Shown piece after piece: positions 1-8,555 of a stretch of DNA of 64,000 nucleotides. This DNA is from HRBIN21 sp039630485. GTDB taxonomy: Bacteria > Bacteroidota > Ignavibacteria > Kapaibacteriales > HRBIN21. The translations under genes and the position numbers were made by a program. The stretch spans positions 9,203-73,202 of the forward strand of contig JBCNUX010000002.1 of assembly GCA_039630485.1 (NCBI GenBank), given 5' to 3'. The notes beneath the pieces were generated by a model, which saw nothing but the letters and a program-made list of their open reading frames with translations, was not told where the DNA came from and did no database searches. Numbering within the stretch: position 1 is the first letter of the stretch; each line of letters opens with the position of its first letter.

Positions 1-897
1 TATGCCGCGGCTGTGGGCAACGATGAAGACCGTGTTGGCGTCGTCCACAGATAGCCATCTTGGTACAGCCGGTAGTGTCTGCGACCAGAAGAGCTGTCCA
101 GATGCCGTGAAGGCGTGAACCACTGGAGTGGACTCTGTCGGACCCTCCCGGACTCCAGCAGCGAAGAGGACAGATTTGCCGACCACCGGGGAGCAACTCA
201 AGCGAGTACCCGGGAGTCCGCGAGCCCAGCGTTGCTGCCCAGAAGGGTCAATGAGAAGCACTGTGTCCCCCTGCGGGCCACCCGTGAGCCCTATGAGGAC
301 GTTGCCACTCTCGTCGGCTGCCGGCAATCGGTCTACAGATGCTCCCCGACGCTGCTCCCACAGGATCAGCCCCGCGGAGGAAATGCGCACAAGCCGTCCG
401 GAAACTTCCCCGGCGACGACACCGTCCCGAAGCGGGAGGAGATGGGTATAAGGGCCGCCTCCATTTGTGAGTGGTTGGAAGAGAGCTTTCTGCCATCGCA
501 AGCTCCCGCCGAAAGTGAGGGCATACAGGACTCCATCTGTCCCAAGCACGTAGAGAGTGCTCGTGTCGGCTGCCATCGCGCTTGCAGCGACGACGCCTTT
601 CGGTAGCCTGTAGGTCCACAGGGAGTCGGTGGGGGCGAAGGCAATGATGGACCCTGCTGCCGTTGCTACGACCGTAAGGCGGGTAGAGGGTGCCAGCGGG
701 GGAAAGAGGCAAGTGCTGGTGTCTGGATGGTGGAGGGGGTGGAGGAATAGTAGGAGCGGCGGTTCAGAAGCAATGTGTGCGTAGTTGGAGGAACGACTGC
801 CTGCGCCGCCAAGTCCACAGGGCAATTCCCATCGCTCGCGCTGGCAGCTTGCCAAGGTGACGGCAAGCAGGAGTGGCCACACAGCGAGTCGGGTCAT
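1..897 (-). CDS. Beta-propeller-like lipoprotein, cut by the left edge
   Basis: The reading frame is open from an ATG at 897 to base 1, giving 299 codons with no stop, so the gene continues outside the window. The N-terminus is a short charged start, a hydrophobic run and the lipobox LASC (cysteine about residue 18), which predicts a lipid-anchored envelope protein. The body repeats segments of the type 'TLYVLGTDGVLYAL', 'GSLRWQKAL' and 'GQLFWSQTL', which resemble PQQ-like or BamB-like beta-propeller blades. Its ATG overlaps the stop of the upstream CCA-adding enzyme gene as ATGA, so the two are probably translated together. The resemblance to BamB is only a fold-level guess; a specific function cannot be named. 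Confidence 0.75.
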   Translation of the reverse strand, partial: MTRLAVWPLLLAVTLASCQRERWELPCGLGGAGSRSSNYAHIASEPPLLLFLHPLHHPDTSTCLFPPLAPSTRLTVVATAAGSIIAFAPTDSLWTYRLPKGVVAASAMAADTSTLYVLGTDGVLYALTFGGSLRWQKALFQPLTNGGGPYTHLLPLRDGVVAGEVSGRLVRISSAGLILWEQRRGASVDRLPAADESGNVLIGLTGGPQGDTVLLIDPSGQQRWARGLPGTRLSCSPVVGKSVLFAAGVREGPTESTPVVHAFTASGQLFWSQTLPAVPRWLSVDDANTVFIVAHSRGI

Positions 898-2426
898 GAT
901 GGTGGCGGGGCTGTCCTTTCTGCTGACGGAGCAGAGCGGGCCGTCCTTCTGCGCTGGAAGTGGTCTGCCTCGTATGCGCGAGCGGCTGCTAAGAGCTCCT
1001 CTTTGTGCTCCAATAGGTAGGCTTTGACAGCCTCGTAGTCGTTCGGCACGATGCCATCCAGGATCGCCTCCTCCAGGGCTTTCTTGATGTAGCCGACAGC
1101 GGGGGAGGGCGGCAGGTTGCAGAGCTGCATGATCTCGTCTCCGCGAACCGGCGACTGGAAAGCTCGGAGCCGGTCGCGTTCTTGTACGTCTTCGATCCTC
1201 TTCTGAAGGGCGTCGTAGTTCCGCAGGTATCGCTGTGCCAGAACGGGGTTGCGTGTCGTGATGTCTGCGCGGCAGAGGAGGAAGAGGTCCTCGAGGGCTT
1301 CGCCTGCCTGCACGATAAGGCGTCGGATGGCCGAGTCGGTCACGCCTTCGTCGACGAGTGCCTGAGGCCGCTGGTGGAGCCGGATCAGCGTCTGCACATA
1401 CGGTAGGTGCTGGAGCGGAAGCTTCATTCGCCGGAAGATACGCTCCGCCATACGTGCTCCAACCTCTTCATGCCCGTGGAAAGTCCAACCCAAACCTTCA
1501 ACGAAGCGCTTGGTCTTTGCTTTCCCGATGTCGTGGAGGAGGGCAGCGAGCCGAAGCCAGACATTATCGCTGCGGGCGGCAACATTGTCCACTACTTGCA
1601 GGGTGTGGCGGAGGACGTCCTTATGCCCGTATGCTTGCTTGCCGACGTGAACGAGTTCTACTCCAGCGAGATTCTGCAACTCAGGGAAGACGTACGGTAG
1701 CAGTCCTGTCTCGCAGAGCAGGAGGAAGCCTATGCTGGGGCGAGGTGTGGAGAGGAGTTTCAGCAGTTCCTCGGTTACTCGCTCCTGGGAGACAATCTGG
1801 ATGCGGGAGGCAAGTCGTGCCATTGCCTGTCGCGCATCTTCGGCCAGAGTCCCCTCTAGCAGCGCGACAAAGCGGGCGGCCCGTAGCATCCGGAGTGGAT
1901 CCTCGTTGAAGGTGACGGCAGGATCCAACGGTGTGCGGATGTGGCGCCGCTGGAGGTCCCATAGTCCGCCGAAGAGGTCTACCAGTGCTCCCCAGTATGG
2001 GGCGTTCAGGGCAATTGCTAGTGCATTGATCGTGAAGTCACGGCGGCGCAAGTCGTCCCACAGTGTTCCCTCCTCCACGATGGGCTTCCGAGAGTTAGGC
2101 TCGTAGCTTTCACGCCGTGTCCCGACGAACTCACAGCGATATTCGCCGATTGGAACCAAGGCTGTGTGGAAGCGCTCGTAGACGACGGCCTTAGAGCGGA
2201 AGCGCCGCGCTAGCCGGCGGGCAAAAGCAATTGCATCTCCAATGACGGTAAAGTCAATATCCTTCCGAGCTTGTCCACGGAAGAGGTCGCGAACGAAACC
2301 TCCAACGACGAAGAGCCCTACGCCTTCTTGGTCGGCGAGCTTGCCGAGTTCTTCCAGCAGGGGTTCGGAGAGCTCGATCCTGGGGGCCGTGCCCAGGTAG
2401 GTACGCACGTCTTGTGGCAATGTCAT
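894..2426 (-). CDS. cca: CCA-adding enzyme / poly(A) polymerase family tRNA nucleotidyltransferase
   Basis: This 510-residue protein adds or repairs the 3' CCA end of tRNAs. It shows the class II nucleotidyltransferase signature VVGGFVRD (about residues 40-47), the metal-binding DID at 56-58 and RRRDFTINALA further on. A C-terminal HD domain has the motif LLHDIGK, as in the HD-containing subgroup of bacterial CCA enzymes. I chose the ATG at 2426 because it lies two bases after the stop of the upstream antiporter gene; a longer frame to 2510 would run into that gene and adds no family sequence. The three tRNA genes in the window lack an encoded CCA, consistent with this role. Poly(A) polymerase activity cannot be excluded from sequence alone. 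Confidence 0.9.
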   Translation of the reverse strand: MTLPQDVRTYLGTAPRIELSEPLLEELGKLADQEGVGLFVVGGFVRDLFRGQARKDIDFTVIGDAIAFARRLARRFRSKAVVYERFHTALVPIGEYRCEFVGTRRESYEPNSRKPIVEEGTLWDDLRRRDFTINALAIALNAPYWGALVDLFGGLWDLQRRHIRTPLDPAVTFNEDPLRMLRAARFVALLEGTLAEDARQAMARLASRIQIVSQERVTEELLKLLSTPRPSIGFLLLCETGLLPYVFPELQNLAGVELVHVGKQAYGHKDVLRHTLQVVDNVAARSDNVWLRLAALLHDIGKAKTKRFVEGLGWTFHGHEEVGARMAERIFRRMKLPLQHLPYVQTLIRLHQRPQALVDEGVTDSAIRRLIVQAGEALEDLFLLCRADITTRNPVLAQRYLRNYDALQKRIEDVQERDRLRAFQSPVRGDEIMQLCNLPPSPAVGYIKKALEEAILDGIVPNDYEAVKAYLLEHKEELLAAARAYEADHFQRRRTARSAPSAERTAPPPS

Positions 2427-2427
2427 C

Positions 2428-4122
2428 TCACGACGGCTCTTCAGCTCCACGGAGTTGTTTCTGGAAGAGGGCATAGTGCTCAGAGCGGAAATGCTCACAG
2501 ACGGACGCAATGCGCTCCAGCGGCATCCCTAAATGACGGAGGAGAGCTCCCAGCAGGTACAGTGAGGCCTCGAATTCCTCTGCGACGACGAGGGAGGCTC
2601 CTGCAGTATACAGGGGTTCTATGTGGGCAACGTAGCGGGTTCGGGCTGCAATGAAGGCCGTGGGGTTTAGCGAACGAATGAGCCCAATCGCGCGAGGTAC
2701 AAGCAACGTGTCGGAAATTGCCACTACGACGGCACGAGCTCTCTGTACCCCTGCTTGGCGAAGGCTGGTCTCGTCCGTACAGTCGCCCAGGAAGACTGGT
2801 TCCCCGGCTGTCCGAAGGCGTTCGACCGTCCGAGGATTGAGCTCCAGAATAGCATACGGAAGGCCAGTCTCCTTTAGGACGGCGTGGAGGGTTTGTCCGG
2901 TAACACCGTAGCCAATCAGAAGGACGTGGTCCGATAGGGTTTGGTCGCTTATGGGAGGAGGGCTGGACACCCCGATCCTCTGCTGTCTCAGGAGCTGGTA
3001 GAGAATGACTGTGGCGAAGACGCTTATGAGCAGAATGCTCCGAAACAGCTCCTGCGTGCTGGTCGAGAAGAGCCCCATCTGTGCCCCGACTCCCAAACCC
3101 AGTAGGCTGAACTCCCCAACAGAGGCGAGCAATACCCCTGTCAGTAGCGATGTCCGGAGGGGGTACTTCAGGACGCGAGCGGGTACTACGACAGCGAGAA
3201 GCTTTGCAGCGAAGAGCGCTAGTGCAAGCGGGACGACAATACTGATGGGCGGCAGGGAACTGAGGAGGAGGCCAACAGAGAGGAAAAAGAGACTGGCAAG
3301 AGCATCCCTGAATGGCTCGACTGCACTGATGAGTCGGTAGCGCTCCTGGAATCCTGAAAAGAAAAGCCCCGCTAGGAATGCCCCTAAGGCAGATGACAGT
3401 CCCAGTTGCTCGCTGATAGCTGCCGCCCCAACTCCGACTGTTAGGCCCAGTAGGACGAAGGCCTCTCGGGACTTCGTCAGACGCAGTAGCCGGACGAGGA
3501 AGTGGGCAACGACTTTCAGGCTGATGAGGAGGAGTGCTGCCGCGGCGGTCAGAACGAGAAGGTCTTGGAGGATGGCTCCTACTGTTGAGACTCTCTGTGT
3601 TGTCAGCAAGCTTAGTAGGCGGAGAACGAGGACAAGAGGGGCAACCGCAACGTCTTGGGCAAGCAAGATGCTGAAGGCTAGACGTCCGTGAGGAGTGCTG
3701 AGCTCGTCATGCTTCGTAAGGAGCCAGAGCCCCACGGCAGTGCTGCTCATAGAAGCGATCATCCCCACCCCAAACGCCTCTACTGGCGAGCCCCTGATCC
3801 AGAGGAGCCAGAGCGCAGTACCAAGGAGTGTTGCTAGCCCCATCTGGAGGATGCCTCCCAGCAGGGCAATCCGGCGCAATTGCCAGAGCCTGCGGAAGGA
3901 GAATTCCAGGCCGAGGACGAACAGCAAGAGAACGATGCCGATGTCGGACACCAGTTGAATGGCCTCTGGAGTAGTGATGAGCCCGAGTCCTGCTGGTCCA
4001 ACGATCAGCCCACACAGCAGCAGCCCGAGGACGGAAGGGATACCGAGGCGCTCAGAGATTGCCGTTAGTAGAAACGCAAGTCCGAGCAGGAGGAGAAAAT
4101 CTCGTAAGAACAGGGCCTCCAT
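2428..4122 (-). CDS. Kef-type monovalent cation:proton antiporter with TrkA-N domain
   Basis: The 564-residue product is a CPA2-family antiporter. About 390 N-terminal residues are a series of hydrophobic helices starting MEALFLRDFLLLLGLAFLLT, with the family-like stretch LGLSSALGAFLAGLFFSG. The C-terminal third is a Rossmann-fold RCK/TrkA-N domain with the nucleotide-binding motif LIGYGVTGQTLHAVL and the downstream GDCTDETSLRQAG. Such proteins exchange K+ or Na+ for protons across the inner membrane under ligand control. It sits between the transketolase C-half (12 nt gap) and the CCA enzyme (1 nt gap), so it is likely part of the long operon. The transported ion cannot be told from the sequence. 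Confidence 0.88.
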   Translation of the reverse strand: MEALFLRDFLLLLGLAFLLTAISERLGIPSVLGLLLCGLIVGPAGLGLITTPEAIQLVSDIGIVLLLFVLGLEFSFRRLWQLRRIALLGGILQMGLATLLGTALWLLWIRGSPVEAFGVGMIASMSSTAVGLWLLTKHDELSTPHGRLAFSILLAQDVAVAPLVLVLRLLSLLTTQRVSTVGAILQDLLVLTAAAALLLISLKVVAHFLVRLLRLTKSREAFVLLGLTVGVGAAAISEQLGLSSALGAFLAGLFFSGFQERYRLISAVEPFRDALASLFFLSVGLLLSSLPPISIVVPLALALFAAKLLAVVVPARVLKYPLRTSLLTGVLLASVGEFSLLGLGVGAQMGLFSTSTQELFRSILLISVFATVILYQLLRQQRIGVSSPPPISDQTLSDHVLLIGYGVTGQTLHAVLKETGLPYAILELNPRTVERLRTAGEPVFLGDCTDETSLRQAGVQRARAVVVAISDTLLVPRAIGLIRSLNPTAFIAARTRYVAHIEPLYTAGASLVVAEEFEASLYLLGALLRHLGMPLERIASVCEHFRSEHYALFQKQLRGAEEPS

Positions 4123-4134
4123 GTATGGGCTACA

Positions 4135-5160
4135 TCACCCAGCGTATCCGTCGCTGGAAGTGTAGGTGGGTACCTCGGTGACGCGGCGGATTCCAGTACT
4201 CCCCTTGTCGCGCCGCTCCATGACCATTAGTGCTGCCGCATAGATCTGCTTCCATGTGAGTCCAAACCGTTCCAGCAGCTCATCCGGATCCCCACTGCCA
4301 CCGAAAGTGTCTCGGACACCGACGAACTCGATCGGCACGGGATAGTTCTTCGCTACGATCTCCGCAACTGCACTCCCCATGCCGCCATGGATCTGGTGCT
4401 CTTCAGCTGTGACGATCGCCCCGCATTCTCGAGCAGCAGCTATGATGGTCTCTATGTCCATCGGCTTAATCGTGTGGTTGTTGATGACGCGGGCACGAAT
4501 GCCGCGCTTGGCCAACATATCGGCAGCAAGGAGTGCCTGCCAGACCATGGCGCCACAGGCAATGATCGCTACGTCGTCGCCTTCACGGAAGACTTCGGCC
4601 TGACCCAACCGGAATGGGGTGTCCTCAGTGGTAAACCACGGGACGCTTGCACGGCCGAAGCGGATGTATGCTGGCCCCCAGATCTCTCCAATGGCGATGG
4701 TCGCTTTCTTGGTCTCCATGTAGTCGCAAGGGACCACGAGGGTCATGTTTGGCAGTGTTCGGATGACAGCGATGTCTTCCAACGCTTGGTGCGTTGCCCC
4801 ATCGGGTCCAACGCTGATGCCAGCATGTCCGCCACCAATCTTGACGTTGACGTTGTTGTAGCAGACGGAGATTCGGAGCTGGTCGGCATTCCGGAAGGCA
4901 CAGAAGGTACCGTAGCTTGCGAAGAAGGGAATCTTGCCGGAGAGGGCCAGCCCGACAGCGATGGTCGTAGCGTTCTGCTCTGCTACCCCGATGGAGAAGA
5001 AGCGATCGGGGAAACGGTCGCGGAAGAAAGAAGTCATCACAGACTCGGTAATGTCCCCACCGAGGACAACGACATTCTCATAGCGCTCGCCGAGGACGAC
5101 GAGCCCTTCGCCAAAGCCTTGGCGTGTTGGTCTATTTCCCAGGAGCTGGAACGTGGGCAT
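4135..5160 (-). CDS. Transketolase, C-terminal subunit (pyrimidine-binding and C-terminal domains)
   Basis: The 341-residue protein is the second half of a split transketolase. It carries the pyrimidine-binding domain, with GVAEQNATTIAVGLALSG containing the glutamate that activates thiamine diphosphate, and the C-terminal transketolase domain with MVWQALLAADMLAKRG and AIVTAEEHQIHGGMGS. The two subunits should assemble to transfer two-carbon units in the pentose phosphate pathway. The partner N-half lies upstream at 5818-6741, separated by a lipoprotein gene. The length matches family members that are encoded as two genes. An alternative is a related two-subunit ketol-acid transferase; I consider transketolase more likely because of the N-half. 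Confidence 0.88.
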   Translation of the reverse strand: MPTFQLLGNRPTRQGFGEGLVVLGERYENVVVLGGDITESVMTSFFRDRFPDRFFSIGVAEQNATTIAVGLALSGKIPFFASYGTFCAFRNADQLRISVCYNNVNVKIGGGHAGISVGPDGATHQALEDIAVIRTLPNMTLVVPCDYMETKKATIAIGEIWGPAYIRFGRASVPWFTTEDTPFRLGQAEVFREGDDVAIIACGAMVWQALLAADMLAKRGIRARVINNHTIKPMDIETIIAAARECGAIVTAEEHQIHGGMGSAVAEIVAKNYPVPIEFVGVRDTFGGSGDPDELLERFGLTWKQIYAAALMVMERRDKGSTGIRRVTEVPTYTSSDGYAG

Positions 5161-5171
5161 GGTTCCTACCG

Positions 5172-5813
5172 CTATTCGGAAGACGGCTTAGTTCGCAGAG
5201 CATGCTCGATAGGGAAGTACTCTGGAACACGGTTCCAGGGAAGTTCAGCCGGTAGATCTCCCCCTTCGGCCTGCAGTACGAAGCGCTGGCCAAGGATAGC
5301 CTGCAGGCGCCCGTTGCGAGTCGTGGGATCCCAGATAACGTACCCAAAGCCGTCGGGGAGATGGAGGAACTCCAGGAGCTGCGCTTCGTAGTCCTTGACG
5401 GGGGAGCGGATGATAGTCTCAAGCTGCTGCAGACGTGAGGGGGCTTGGGCGTAATCGCTGATGCTGACCCAAAGGTAACCGCCGTTCCGGAAACGGAACT
5501 CACGGGAGGCGCGGATGATGATGCCATCTTCGAAGACCTGTCGGCCCGAACTCGGCGGTGGGGCGTCGGCCAGTTTGGGGAAAGCAGAAGGCGATGGCAG
5601 GAGCTTCACGAGCTGGTCTGGCGTCAGAGGCTTGGAGGAGGATAGCCTTTCTTGAGAGGAATCCGGAGAGGGTTCCGGGGCAACTGTAGAAGGAGCCGAA
5701 CTGGGAGTTCCTGTTCCTGCCTTCGGTGAGCTTTCAGTGGTTCGGGAGCAACCGAGGAGTAGCACTACAGCGGCGAGGATCCCGATGCGACGCAGGTCAC
5801 GACGCGGGTCCAT
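5172..5813 (-). CDS. Lipoprotein of unknown function inside the split transketolase locus
   Basis: This 213-residue protein starts with a charged segment, a hydrophobic stretch and the lipobox LLLGC (cysteine 22), so it should be lipid-anchored outside the cytoplasm. Residues about 25-65 form a linker rich in serine, proline and threonine. The remaining part looks globular, with segments such as GGYLWVSISDYAQAP and LPDGFGYVIWDP. I do not recognise the family. It lies 4 nt after the transketolase N-half and 11 nt before the C-half, in the same direction, so it is probably cotranscribed and coupled with both cytosolic subunits. Nothing in the protein suggests a sugar-phosphate function. Confidence 0.8.
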   Translation of the reverse strand: MDPRRDLRRIGILAAVVLLLGCSRTTESSPKAGTGTPSSAPSTVAPEPSPDSSQERLSSSKPLTPDQLVKLLPSPSAFPKLADAPPPSSGRQVFEDGIIIRASREFRFRNGGYLWVSISDYAQAPSRLQQLETIIRSPVKDYEAQLLEFLHLPDGFGYVIWDPTTRNGRLQAILGQRFVLQAEGGDLPAELPWNRVPEYFPIEHALRTKPSSE

Positions 5814-5817
5814 ACAG

Positions 5818-6741
5818 TTAGACTTCGGTCGGTTCTACCACGGCGATGTATGGGTCTTCCAGCTCTTGCAGTGCTTTCAGGGCTTGCTCTGGGGAGGGCG
5901 GTTTGCCATGCCACCGGTAGTCATCCTCCATGAAGGAGACCCCTCGCCCCATCTTCGTGCGGGCAATGATGGCGGTCGGTTTCCCTATCCGTCGGCGATG
6001 GTGCTCTAGGAACTGGTCGAAGCATGCCATGAGCTCAGAGTAGTTGTGCCCATCGCACTCCAAGACGGCAAAACCGAAGGCTTCGAACTTCTTGTCAAGC
6101 GGGTAGATGCTCATGACGTCGTGGACCCGTCCATCGATCTGGCAGTCGTTGTTGTCCACGATCCAGCAGAGGTTGTCCAGCCGGTAGTGCGCTGCCGCCA
6201 TAGCGGCTTCCCAGACAGATCCCTCCTGGAGCTCCCCATCTCCTGTAAGGGCAAAGACGCGGCGGTCGTTCTTGTCTAGCCATTTGTCGCTGAGAGCCAT
6301 ACCGACGGCAATCGAGATCCCTTGCCCAAGGGAAGCCGTGGAGGTCTCGATGCCGGGTAGGCCCATGTCCCGTCCCGGATGTCCTTGGAGGCGGCTACCG
6401 TACTTGCGTAGCGTTCGCAGCTCCTCTACGGGGAAGAACCCTGCACGCGCCAATGTGGCGTAGAGTACAGGACAGAGGTGTCCAGCGCTGAGCACATAGC
6501 GATCACGTTCAGGCCACCAGGGGTCTTTCGGGCGGTAGCGCATGTAGCCGCCGAAGAAGAGAACAGCGTGGATATCTGCCGTTCCGAGGGGACCTCCGCT
6601 GTGCCCCGAGCCAGCTAAGACGAGCATCTTGATGATGTCGCGACGGATCTCGCGGGCGATCTCTGCAAACTCCTCTGGGCGACGGCACCGGTTCTCGAAG
6701 ACAGTCGGGGGAAAGACAATCCGCAAATGCTCTGCCTTCAT
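5818..6741 (-). CDS. Transketolase, N-terminal (thiamine diphosphate-binding) subunit
   Basis: The 307-residue protein is the first half of transketolase. It has SGHSGGPLGTADI near residue 43, typical of the N-terminal domain, and the thiamine diphosphate/Mg motif running from GDGELQEG to VDNND with the usual spacing of about 27 residues. The full enzyme moves two-carbon units between ketose and aldose phosphates. It is the first gene of the operon running to the left edge; a TTG-N20-TAAGTTTG promoter at 6770-6800 gives an inferred leader of only about 23 nt before the ATG at 6741. The C-half follows after an intervening lipoprotein gene. Confidence 0.9.
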   Translation of the reverse strand: MKAEHLRIVFPPTVFENRCRRPEEFAEIAREIRRDIIKMLVLAGSGHSGGPLGTADIHAVLFFGGYMRYRPKDPWWPERDRYVLSAGHLCPVLYATLARAGFFPVEELRTLRKYGSRLQGHPGRDMGLPGIETSTASLGQGISIAVGMALSDKWLDKNDRRVFALTGDGELQEGSVWEAAMAAAHYRLDNLCWIVDNNDCQIDGRVHDVMSIYPLDKKFEAFGFAVLECDGHNYSELMACFDQFLEHHRRRIGKPTAIIARTKMGRGVSFMEDDYRWHGKPPSPEQALKALQELEDPYIAVVEPTEV

Positions 6742-6769
6742 GCTGGATGCGGCGTTTCAGACAAGCGCA

Positions 6770-6800
6770 CAAACTTACAAAAGCCCTGTTGGACACTCAA
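6770..6800 (-). promoter_or_regulatory. Bacteroidota-type promoter of the transketolase operon
   Basis: On the minus strand a TAAGTTTG box (6770-6777) lies 20 nt downstream of TTG (6798-6800). This matches the TTG / TAnnTTTG promoter known from Bacteroidota. Transcription would start near 6764, about 23 nt before the transketolase N-half ATG. Confidence 0.65.
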
Positions 6801-6823
6801 TGAGCGGTTGGGAGGCGGGGGTG

Positions 6824-6831
6824 TAATTTTG
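6824..6831 (+). promoter_or_regulatory. -7 element TAATTTTG upstream of gcvPA
   Basis: TAATTTTG fits the TAnnTTTG consensus and ends 31 nt before the gcvPA ATG at 6862. No TTG is found at the ideal 20-nt distance, so the upstream half is weak. It is back to back with the transketolase promoter. Confidence 0.5.
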
Positions 6832-6861
6832 CGCAGCCGTTGAATTCTATGGCTCCGACGG

Positions 6862-8226
6862 ATGGCAACGCATCCCTTCTTGCCTTTGACAGACGAAGAC
6901 CGGCAGCAGATGCTGCGGAGCATTGGGGTGGAGAGCGAGGAAGAGCTGCTGAGTGCAATCCCCGAGGAACTCCGGTTGCGTGAACCACTCCCGCTACCCC
7001 CGGCCCTTTCCGAGTGGCAGGCTTACGAGTACCTGCGCTCCCTGGCGAGCCGAAACAGTGGTGCGCATACCCACATCTGCTTCATGGGTGCCGGGGCTTA
7101 CGACCACTATGTTCCGGCGGTGGTAGAGTGGATTATCGGGCGCTCGGAGTTCCAGACGGCCTACACGCCCTACCAGGCCGAGGTCTCACAGGGGACGCTG
7201 CAGGCCATTTACGAGTTCCAATCCATGATCTGCGAACTGACGGGGATGGAGGTGGCGAATGCATCGCTGTACGATGGTGCCAGTGCTGTGGCCGAGGCAT
7301 GCCTGCTGGCGTTTGCGGCTACGCAACGGCGCCGTGTCCTCTTCGCTGGGACGATCCATCCTCATTACCGCCAGGTAGCGCGTACGATCTGCGCTGGGCG
7401 CGGGCTTGTCTTCGAGGAAGTGATGGCCCCAGACGGAGTAGCCATCCCGGAGCTCGTCAGCGAGCGCATCGGTAGCGATGTTGCTGCTGTTGTCCTCCAA
7501 CAGCCGAATTTCTACGGAGTCCTGGAGGAGGCAGCTTCTGAGATCGGCGAGATAGCACACCACCACGGGGCGCTCTTCATTGTTGTAGCGGATCCCATCA
7601 GCTTAGGCCTACTGGAGCCTCCCGGGGCGTACGGTGCCGATCTCGTCGTTGGTGAGGGTCAGCCGTTAGGGATCCCACTCAGCTTCGGCGGACCGTATGT
7701 GGGCTTCTTCGCTGCCCGCAAGCGATATATCCGCCTTTTGCCCGGGCGCATCGCTGCGATGACGGAAGATGCAGAGGGCAATCGCGGGTTCGTGTTGACG
7801 CTGCAGACTCGGGAGCAGCAGATCAAGCGCGAGCGGGCGACCTCGAACATCTGCACGAACCAGGGTCTGATGATGCTGGCGGCAACAGTGATGATGGCTT
7901 GGCTTGGCAAGGAAGGTATTCGGGAATTGGCACTCCAGTGTTTGCAGCGGGCTCACTACCTAGCGGACCGTATTGCTGCCCTGCCGGGCTACGAGCTGGC
8001 CATTCAGAGGCCCTTCTTCCGAGAGTTCCTGGTGCGGCCCCCTGTGCCGGCAGAGCGCATCGTTGCTCGCGGTATAGAGCAGGGCTTTCTGGCGGGGGTC
8101 CCGACCCGATGGGTGGGAGCAGAGCTGGAGGGGTTGCTCATAGCGGTGACGGAGAAGCGAACGCGTGAAGAGATGGATGCCTTCGTCCGCTTCTTGGCTG
8201 AGTTCTCTGACGGGTTGCCGTCGTGA
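6862..8226 (+). CDS. gcvPA: Glycine dehydrogenase (decarboxylating), subunit 1
   Basis: The 454-residue protein matches the N-terminal half of the glycine cleavage P-protein in its two-gene form. Recognisable stretches are CFMGAGAYDHYVPAVVEWI, YTPYQAEVSQGTLQAIYEFQ and NASLYDGASAVAEA. With its partner it decarboxylates glycine using pyridoxal phosphate and passes the aminomethyl group to the H-protein. The catalytic lysine is normally on subunit 2 (gcvPB), which is not in this window. The ATG at 6862 is chosen because an upstream ATG at 6849 is in another frame. It is the first gene of a four-gene run; the next start overlaps its stop as GTGA. Confidence 0.93.
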   Translation: MATHPFLPLTDEDRQQMLRSIGVESEEELLSAIPEELRLREPLPLPPALSEWQAYEYLRSLASRNSGAHTHICFMGAGAYDHYVPAVVEWIIGRSEFQTAYTPYQAEVSQGTLQAIYEFQSMICELTGMEVANASLYDGASAVAEACLLAFAATQRRRVLFAGTIHPHYRQVARTICAGRGLVFEEVMAPDGVAIPELVSERIGSDVAAVVLQQPNFYGVLEEAASEIGEIAHHHGALFIVVADPISLGLLEPPGAYGADLVVGEGQPLGIPLSFGGPYVGFFAARKRYIRLLPGRIAAMTEDAEGNRGFVLTLQTREQQIKRERATSNICTNQGLMMLAATVMMAWLGKEGIRELALQCLQRAHYLADRIAALPGYELAIQRPFFREFLVRPPVPAERIVARGIEQGFLAGVPTRWVGAELEGLLIAVTEKRTREEMDAFVRFLAEFSDGLPS

Positions 8227-8555
8227 TCCGACAGAAGCTGTTGCGCACGGGGTCTATCTTGAGACGATGGCCAGCGCTGCGCCGCCCTTGGGTGTGGGCA
8301 GCGGTGGCCGTTGCTCTTGGCATCCTCATCGTCGGAGTCTTTTCGCGGTATGGGTTGCTGACTCGCTGGCGGGTTGAGCGGCGGTATGAGGAACTCCAGC
8401 AGCGTTACCACATGCTGCTCCGTCAAATCGATTCGCTCCGCCATCGGATTGACCGCGTTCAAAATGACCCCGTGGAGCTTGAGCGGCTTGCTCGCGAACG
8501 GTACGGTATGGTGCGCCCTGGAGAGACGCTCTACGTTGTTCCCTCTGCGCCGTGA
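8223..8555 (+). CDS. FtsB/DivIC-like septum formation initiator protein
   Basis: The 110-residue product has the layout of the FtsB/DivIC family: a short basic cytoplasmic start, one membrane helix at about residues 25-42 (VWAAVAVALGILIVGVF), a coiled coil of about 35 residues (YEELQQRYHMLLRQIDSLRH) and a short tail containing DPVELERLARERYGMVRPGE, which is characteristic of these divisome proteins. FtsB partners link early and late division proteins in the periplasm. The start codon is GTG at 8223, overlapping the gcvPA stop. The family assignment rests on architecture plus the tail motif. Confidence 0.82.
   Translation: MIRQKLLRTGSILRRWPALRRPWVWAAVAVALGILIVGVFSRYGLLTRWRVERRYEELQQRYHMLLRQIDSLRHRIDRVQNDPVELERLARERYGMVRPGETLYVVPSAP

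Noticed and set aside
1358..1909. 183-codon plus-strand ORF antisense to cca
   Set aside because: No domain, no start signal, and full overlap with a certain gene.
4387..5391. 334-codon plus-strand ORF
   Set aside because: It is antisense to the transketolase C-half gene and its neighbour, with no family pattern; a shadow of GC-rich coding DNA.
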